Source: an uncultured Collinsella sp. (GTDB taxonomy: Bacteria > Actinomycetota > Coriobacteriia > Coriobacteriales > Coriobacteriaceae). Taken from it: a stretch of DNA of 10,408 nucleotides. Below, piece by piece: positions 5,822 to 10,408 of this stretch. The translations under genes and the position numbers were made by a program. How positions within the stretch are numbered: position 1 is the stretch's first letter; each line of letters opens with the position of its first letter. Where the stretch lies: NCBI GenBank assembly GCA_902494935.1, contig CABUVH010000061.1, positions 1 to 10,408 of the forward strand, in the 5' to 3' direction. The notes under the pieces were generated by a model, which ran no database searches, had not been told where the DNA came from, and was given only the letters and a program-made list of their open reading frames with translations.

Positions 5822-7234
5822 ATGACCAAGAACCGCACCGAGGTCGCGGACATCGACCGCAGCCTCTACGACTTCACCTATGGCGAGGAGGGATTCGAGC
5901 GCCTCGACGCCGGCATCACGCCCGACATCGTGCGCGAGATCAGCGCCAAGAAGGACGAGCCGCAGTGGATGCTCGACCTGCGCCCCAAGTCCCTCGAGAT
6001 CTTCAATCGTTTTCCCGACCCGACGTGGGGCCCCTCCATCGAGGGCCTGGACATGGACAACATCGTCACCTACGTCAAGCCCAACACCGACCAAAAGCAC
6101 GACTGGGAGTCGGTGCCCGACGACATCAAGAGCACCTTTGAGCGCTTGGGCATCCCCGAGGCCGAGCGCAGCTACTTGGCGGGCGTCGGCGCGCAGTACG
6201 ACTCCGAGCTCGTCTACCACAACATGCAGGACACCGCGTCCAAGATGGGCATCGTCTACTCCGGCATCGAGGAGGCCCTGCACGACCCGCAGTGGGAGCC
6301 GCTCATTCACGAGAAGTTTATGACGCTCATCCCGCCCACCGACCACAAGTTTGCGGCCCTGCACGGCGCCGTGTGGTCGGGCGGCTCGTTTGTCTACGTG
6401 CCCAAGGGCACCAAGCTCGATTTCCCGCTGCAGAGCTACTTCCGCCTCAACGCCAAGGGCGCCGGCCAGTTTGAGCACACGCTCATCATCGTCGAAGACG
6501 ACGCCGACCTGCACTTTATCGAGGGCTGCTCCGCGCCCAAGTACAACGTGGCCAACCTCCACGCCGGTGCTGTCGAGCTCTTTGTGGGCAAGCGTGCGCA
6601 CCTGCGCTACTCGACCATCGAGAACTGGTCCAAGAACATGTACAACCTCAACACCAAGCGTGCGCGCGTGGACGAGGACGGCGACATCGAGTGGATCAGT
6701 GGCTCCTTCGGCAGCCACGTGGGCTACCTCTACCCCATGAGCGTGCTCAACGGCCGCCGCGCTCGCTCGAGCTTTACCGGCATCACCTTTGCCGGCGCCG
6801 GCCAGAACCTCGATACCGGCTGCAAGGTCGTGCTCAACGCGCCCGAGACCTCGGCAACTGTCGAGACCAAGGGCATCTCCAAGAGCGGCGGCATCCAGAC
6901 GTTCCGCAGCTCTATCGTGGCGACACCCAAGGCTGAGGGCTCCAAGGCAACCGTGAGCTGCCAGTCGCTGATGCTCGACGACCAGAGCCGCTCCGATACT
7001 ATTCCGGCCATGGACATCCGCGCCAAGAACGTCGACATCGGCCACGAGGCCACCATCGGCCGCATCGGCGACGATAAGGTGTTCTACCTGATGAGCCGCG
7101 GTATCTCGGAGGAAGAGGCCCGTACCATGATCGTCAACGGCTTTGCCAACCCGGTCTCCAAGGAGCTGCCGCTGGAGTACGCCGTCGAGATGAACAACCT
7201 GATCAAGCTCGAGATGGAAGGAGCGATCGGATAA
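5822..7234 (+). CDS. sufB: SufB, Fe-S cluster scaffold subunit
   Basis: A 470-residue protein of normal length, preceded by AAAGGGG. SufB forms the SufBC2D complex in the cytosol and receives persulfide sulfur to build a nascent cluster. The beta-helix core and C-terminal helices are clearly present (for example GAVWSGGSFVYVPKG). C380 in ATVSCQSLML aligns with the functional Cys405 of E. coli SufB, and H408-E409 in GHEAT aligns with His433-Glu434. The 28-29 residue separation is the same, so the cluster site is intact. The stop codon overlaps the next start as TAATG, giving tight translational coupling to sufD. I see no frameshift or truncation. Confidence 0.96.
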   Translation: MTKNRTEVADIDRSLYDFTYGEEGFERLDAGITPDIVREISAKKDEPQWMLDLRPKSLEIFNRFPDPTWGPSIEGLDMDNIVTYVKPNTDQKHDWESVPDDIKSTFERLGIPEAERSYLAGVGAQYDSELVYHNMQDTASKMGIVYSGIEEALHDPQWEPLIHEKFMTLIPPTDHKFAALHGAVWSGGSFVYVPKGTKLDFPLQSYFRLNAKGAGQFEHTLIIVEDDADLHFIEGCSAPKYNVANLHAGAVELFVGKRAHLRYSTIENWSKNMYNLNTKRARVDEDGDIEWISGSFGSHVGYLYPMSVLNGRRARSSFTGITFAGAGQNLDTGCKVVLNAPETSATVETKGISKSGGIQTFRSSIVATPKAEGSKATVSCQSLMLDDQSRSDTIPAMDIRAKNVDIGHEATIGRIGDDKVFYLMSRGISEEEARTMIVNGFANPVSKELPLEYAVEMNNLIKLEMEGAIG

Positions 7235-8505
7235 TGAAACAGACCACGAACACCGCTGCTACCACCCTTGAGCAGGTCAATGCGATGCCGGCTGCCACAT
7301 GGGGCTGGCTGAAGATGAACCAGACCAAGCTCGAGCTCTCTGACGAGCTTGCCGCCGCTCCCACCGGGGCCGTTGAGGTCGAGGGCTTGGACGAGCAGTT
7401 TACCGGCATGGCAGACGCGTTCGACGCCGCCATGGACGCCATGGCCGAGCGCTTCCCCGAGCGCCGCGCCTCCGCGCCCGGCGATGCCGCCGACCGCGCC
7501 CGCATCACGCCCGAGACCGAGCTCGACGTGCCCGCCACCTCCGTCTACCAGGCCGGTGCCATCCAGCTGGAGGAGGAGCTCTCCCCCGCTGAGGCCTTCG
7601 AGACTGGCATGGGCGAGGCTGCCTACACCTACCTGGCCGACCACGCCACCAAGCGCGTCGTCATCGATGTGCCCGCATACAAGCACGCCACGGTTACCGT
7701 GCGTGTGAGCGGTGTCGATGCCGCCGCGGCCATCGCCGCCATCGACGTCGTCGTCCGTCCCCAGTCGACGCTCGACCTGCAAATCGCCCTGGACTCCCCC
7801 GTTGCCGGCGAGGGCGTCGTGGGATCCGTGCTGCGCGTGTGCGCCCACGAGTACGCCACCGTCAACGTGGCCTGCACGCAGACGCTCGACGATAGCTGGA
7901 TCGCACTCGACGACACCGGCCTGTTCCTGGACGAGGGCGCGCGCGTCAACGTGCAGCACACCGTCCTGGGTGCCGGTGCCAGCGCCACCGGCCTCGCCGG
8001 CGATCTGCTGGGCGACACCGCCAAGGTGACCATCGATACCGATTACCTAGGTGCCCGCGAACAGGTGCGCGACTTTAACTACGAGCTGCGCCACCGCGGT
8101 CGTAAGACCGAGTGCGAGATCGACGCCAACGGCGTGCTGACTGGCACGTCCAAGAAGGTCTACCGCGGCACCATCGACCTCGTGCACGGCTGCAAGGGCG
8201 CAACCGGCACCGAGCGCGAGACCGTGCTGCTCGCCAACAAGGGCGTCGACAACAAAACCGTCCCCGTCATCCTCTGCGACGAGGACGACGTCGCTGGCAA
8301 CCACGGCGCCACCATCGGCCACGTCCGCGACGAGCAGCTGTTCTACCTCGCCTGCCGCGGCCTTGACCAAAACGCCGCCGAGGACCTGTTCATCCGCGCC
8401 AAGCTGGAGGACGCTGCGCTTTCCGCCACCGATGAGCGCACCCGCGCCGCCGTCGTCCGCCTGGGCAACAACTTGATCGATAACTTTGAGGAGGAGCTCG
8501 CATGA
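7234..8505 (+). CDS. sufD: SufD, scaffold partner of SufB
   Basis: A 423-residue paralogue of SufB. The N-terminal half is divergent and Ala/Glu/Asp-rich, while the C-terminal part (KKVYRGTIDLVHGCKG to FYLACRGL) is well conserved. H357 in DVAGNHGATIGH corresponds to the conserved SufD His (His360 in E. coli) that lies at the SufB-SufD interface where the cluster forms. GAAGGAG lies about 11 nt before the start, and the start overlaps the sufB stop by one base. Its own stop overlaps the sufS start (ATGA). The strongly conserved end and complete length argue for a functional protein. Confidence 0.94.
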   Translation: MKQTTNTAATTLEQVNAMPAATWGWLKMNQTKLELSDELAAAPTGAVEVEGLDEQFTGMADAFDAAMDAMAERFPERRASAPGDAADRARITPETELDVPATSVYQAGAIQLEEELSPAEAFETGMGEAAYTYLADHATKRVVIDVPAYKHATVTVRVSGVDAAAAIAAIDVVVRPQSTLDLQIALDSPVAGEGVVGSVLRVCAHEYATVNVACTQTLDDSWIALDDTGLFLDEGARVNVQHTVLGAGASATGLAGDLLGDTAKVTIDTDYLGAREQVRDFNYELRHRGRKTECEIDANGVLTGTSKKVYRGTIDLVHGCKGATGTERETVLLANKGVDNKTVPVILCDEDDVAGNHGATIGHVRDEQLFYLACRGLDQNAAEDLFIRAKLEDAALSATDERTRAAVVRLGNNLIDNFEEELA

Positions 8506-9827
8506 TCGACACCGAGCACGTTAAATGCGATACCTGTACTGCCCCCGAGCCCATGGAACTCGACGCCAGCGACGAGGCCTCGCGCGGCTGGCCTACCGTC
8601 GACATCGAGACCAATCCCTACAAGGCGCAGTTCCCGCTGTTCCAGCAGCACCCCGAGATCGCCTTCCTCGATAGCGCGGCCACCGCGCAGCGCCCCGCCT
8701 GCGTGCTCGACGCCGAGCGTGACTTCTACCAGCGCATGAACGCCAACCCCCTGCGCGGCCTGTACTCGCTGTCCGTCGAGGCCACCGAGGCCATCGCGAA
8801 GGTGCGCCAGCAGATCGCCGACGTCATCGGCGCCCCCCAGGCCAATGAGGTCGTCTTCACCCGCAACACGAGCGAGTCGCTCAACCTGGTCGCCAAGAGC
8901 TTTGCGCCCACGGTCCTCGAACCGGGCGACGAGGTCGTCATCACCATCATGGAGCACCACTCCAACCTGATTCCGTGGCAGCAGGTCTGCCGTGAGACCG
9001 GCGCCAAGCTCGTCTACCTCTACCCCACCAAGACCGGCCAGCTCACCACCGAGGAAGTTCTTGCCAAGGTGGGCCCCAAGACCAAGATCTTGGCCGTGGG
9101 TCAGGTCTCTAACGTCCTGGGCGTTGAGAACCCGGTCAAGAACCTCGGCAAGCTCGTGCACAAGTACGGCGGCTATCTGGTCGTCGACGGCGCGCAGTCG
9201 CTGCCGCACATGCCGGTCGATGTGGCCGACCTTGGAGCCGATTTCTTTGCCTTTAGCGCGCACAAGGCCATGGGCCCCATGGGCATCGGCGTGCTGTGGG
9301 GCAAGATGGACCTGCTCAACGCCATGCCGCCCATGCTTACCGGCGGCGAGATGATCGACTCGGTCACCGAGCAGGACGCCGTCTGGGCGCCCGTCCCCGA
9401 GAAGTTCGAGGCCGGCACGCAGGACGCCGCCGGCATCTTCGCCACGGGCGCGGCGCTTGACTACCTGGTTAACACCGTGGGCTACGAAAACATCCAGGCA
9501 CGCGAGCAGGCACTCGTCCACTACCTGATGGGCGAACTCATGCAGCTCGACTTTGTCCAGATTATCGGCTCCATCTATTGGGACAATCACCATGGCGTCG
9601 TGAGCTTTAACGTCAAGGGTATCCACCCGCACGATGTCGCGAGCATCATGGACATGGACGGCGTCTGCATCCGCGCCGGTCACCACTGCGCACAGCCGCT
9701 GCTCACCTGGCTGGGCGTCGAGAACCTTGCCTGCTGCCGCGCCAGCGTGGCCTTCTACAACGACAAGGCCGACATTGACAAGTTCATCGCCGGTCTGCAT
9801 CACGTTTGGAGCACGTTCAATGGGTAA
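8502..9827 (+). CDS. sufS: SufS, group II cysteine desulfurase
   Basis: A 441-residue PLP enzyme that takes sulfur from L-cysteine, leaving alanine, and passes it as persulfide to SufU. The PLP Lys is K255 in FSAHKAMGP. PLP-contacting residues H152 in EHHSN and D229 in VVDGAQ are present. The catalytic Cys is C396 in RAGHHCAQP. The first about 40 residues are an extension before the usual start near NPYKAQFP, and they contain CDTC (C9, C12). That makes the protein longer than the roughly 400-410 residues common in the family. The ATG at 8502 overlaps the sufD stop by 4 bases, which supports this start and so the extension. The 3' end overlaps sufU by 8 nt. Confidence 0.95.
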   Translation: MIDTEHVKCDTCTAPEPMELDASDEASRGWPTVDIETNPYKAQFPLFQQHPEIAFLDSAATAQRPACVLDAERDFYQRMNANPLRGLYSLSVEATEAIAKVRQQIADVIGAPQANEVVFTRNTSESLNLVAKSFAPTVLEPGDEVVITIMEHHSNLIPWQQVCRETGAKLVYLYPTKTGQLTTEEVLAKVGPKTKILAVGQVSNVLGVENPVKNLGKLVHKYGGYLVVDGAQSLPHMPVDVADLGADFFAFSAHKAMGPMGIGVLWGKMDLLNAMPPMLTGGEMIDSVTEQDAVWAPVPEKFEAGTQDAAGIFATGAALDYLVNTVGYENIQAREQALVHYLMGELMQLDFVQIIGSIYWDNHHGVVSFNVKGIHPHDVASIMDMDGVCIRAGHHCAQPLLTWLGVENLACCRASVAFYNDKADIDKFIAGLHHVWSTFNG

Positions 9828-10242
9828 TCTGTACACCTCCACCACATTTATGGAGCACAACTCGCACCCCGACTATAAGTACGAGATGGATGCTCCCACG
9901 CACGAGCACGACGGCATCAACCCCAGCTGCGGAGACGAGCTCACCCTGCAGCTACGTGTCGAGAACAACGTGATCGAGGAGGCCTCCTTTACCGGCCACG
10001 GCTGCGCCATCAGCCAGGCCAGTGCCGACATCATGGCCGACCTCATCACCGGCGAGACCGTCGAGGAAGCTCACCGCCTGGCAGAGCTCTTCCTCGCCAT
10101 GATCCGCGGCGAGCAGCTCTCCGAGGAAGACCTGGAAGACCTGGACGAGGCCGCCCAGCTTCAGGACATCTCGCACATGCCCGCCCGCGTCAAATGCGCC
10201 GAGCTCGCCTGGCGCACCCTCGACGGCATGCTCGAGGGGTAA
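9820..10242 (+). CDS. sufU: SufU, zinc-dependent sulfur acceptor for SufS
   Basis: A 140-residue protein of the SufU/IscU-like fold. The zinc ligands are all seen: C37 and D39 in PSCGDE, C62 in GHGCAISQAS, and C126 in RVKCAELAW. The stretch 63-125 includes the SufU-specific insertion that separates this group from scaffold IscU. By analogy with the Bacillus protein it takes persulfide from SufS and passes it to SufBCD; no SufE is present, which fits. I start at the ATG at 9820 (MGNLYTS), preceded by TTGGAG. An open frame continues further upstream but lies inside sufS. It is the last gene of the operon, 44 bases before a strong terminator. Confidence 0.93.
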   Translation: MGNLYTSTTFMEHNSHPDYKYEMDAPTHEHDGINPSCGDELTLQLRVENNVIEEASFTGHGCAISQASADIMADLITGETVEEAHRLAELFLAMIRGEQLSEEDLEDLDEAAQLQDISHMPARVKCAELAWRTLDGMLEG

Positions 10243-10286
10243 ACTAACCAGTAGCGTATGCCCCGAATCCAAGGTTTTTGATTGCC

Positions 10287-10316
10287 GAGCCGCCCGATAC
10301 GGGCGGCTCTGTTTTT
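10287..10316 (+). terminator. Rho-independent terminator of the suf operon
   Basis: GAGCCGCCCG (10287-10296) pairs perfectly with CGGGCGGCTC (10300-10309) around a 3-base loop. TG and five T follow (10312-10316). It lies 44 bases after the sufU stop. Confidence 0.93.
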
Positions 10317-10322
10317 CCTAAT

Positions 10323-10359
10323 GAGCGCCGGACGCACGAAGTCCGCGCGTCCGGCGCTC
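10323..10359. repeat. Second perfect GC-rich hairpin downstream of suf
   Basis: GAGCGCCGGACGC (10323-10335) is the exact reverse complement of 10347-10359, a 13-bp stem with an 11-base loop. It starts 6 bases after the T-tract of the suf terminator. No T-run follows on either strand, so its role is unclear. It could protect the 3' end or belong to a convergent neighbour off the right edge. Bases 10360-10408 hold nothing I can support. Confidence 0.7.
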
Positions 10360-10408
10360 CGTCTGTCATTTACCACACAGCAGACGCGAACACGGGCGTT
10401 TTCCACAG

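Noticed and set aside
4961..7045. A 694-codon open frame antisense to sufC and sufB
   Set aside because: It is the typical mirror of GC-rich codon use. The composition is Val/Leu/Gly/His-rich with no domain, and the plus-strand genes are certain.
8343..9860. A 505-codon open frame antisense to sufS
   Set aside because: Same artefact; it has no ribosome site or recognisable family.
10369..10407. TTTACCACA and TTTTCCACA as DnaA boxes or an origin
   Set aside because: They match TTATCCACA at 7 and 8 of 9 only, with no further boxes or origin genes nearby.
1..10408. CRISPR array, tRNA, rRNA or insertion sequence
   Set aside because: I saw no regularly spaced repeats with spacers, no cloverleaf-type sequence and no transposase.

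Overview
The window looks like chromosomal DNA of a Coriobacteriia member, most likely Collinsella or a close gut relative. This is an inference from the GC-rich codon use in the suf genes, the sufC-B-D-S-U gene order with a divergent Rrf2 regulator, and the presence of a degenerate AAA-ATPase-like gene and a sortase-type surface protein. The genus was not confirmed by any search.

Left part, minus strand. Bases 1-1517 hold the first 505 codons of an AAA-ATPase-like protein (the AAA-ATPase/DUF1703 type) that runs off the left edge. Bases 1518-1719 are intergenic and contain a good rho-independent terminator for the next gene. Bases 1720-3522 encode a secreted 600-residue protein: signal peptide, lysozyme-like head, long low-complexity stalk, Thr10 run, and a variant MPKTG sorting signal. 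Bases 3651-4344 encode a MNT/HEPN (minimal nucleotidyltransferase plus HEPN RNase) toxin-antitoxin pair. Its antitoxin start codon lies 8 bases after the stop of an Rrf2 iron-sulfur regulator (4353-4784), so the three genes look like one operon.

Right part, plus strand. From 5009 to 10242 runs a complete SUF iron-sulfur assembly operon: sufC (ATPase), sufB and sufD (scaffold), sufS (cysteine desulfurase) and sufU (zinc-dependent sulfur acceptor). Spacing is 12 nt at the first junction, and the other three genes overlap. A strong terminator follows at 10287-10316, and a second perfect hairpin lies at 10323-10359.

The most striking feature is the divergent control region 4785-5008. It holds a perfect 31-bp inverted repeat with a 13-bp centre (4805-4879). 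Each arm is itself an imperfect palindrome, so four half-sites TGGGACAAA alternate in orientation at exact 22-bp steps. Just beside it (4888-4912) is a dyad resembling the IscR type 1 operator, abutting a TTGACT -35 element for sufC. Rrf2 would plausibly bind the dyad to tune suf and its own operon. What reads the 75-bp nested palindrome is unknown. The coupling of an Fe-S sensor gene to a MNT/HEPN module is the main candidate for an undescribed system here.
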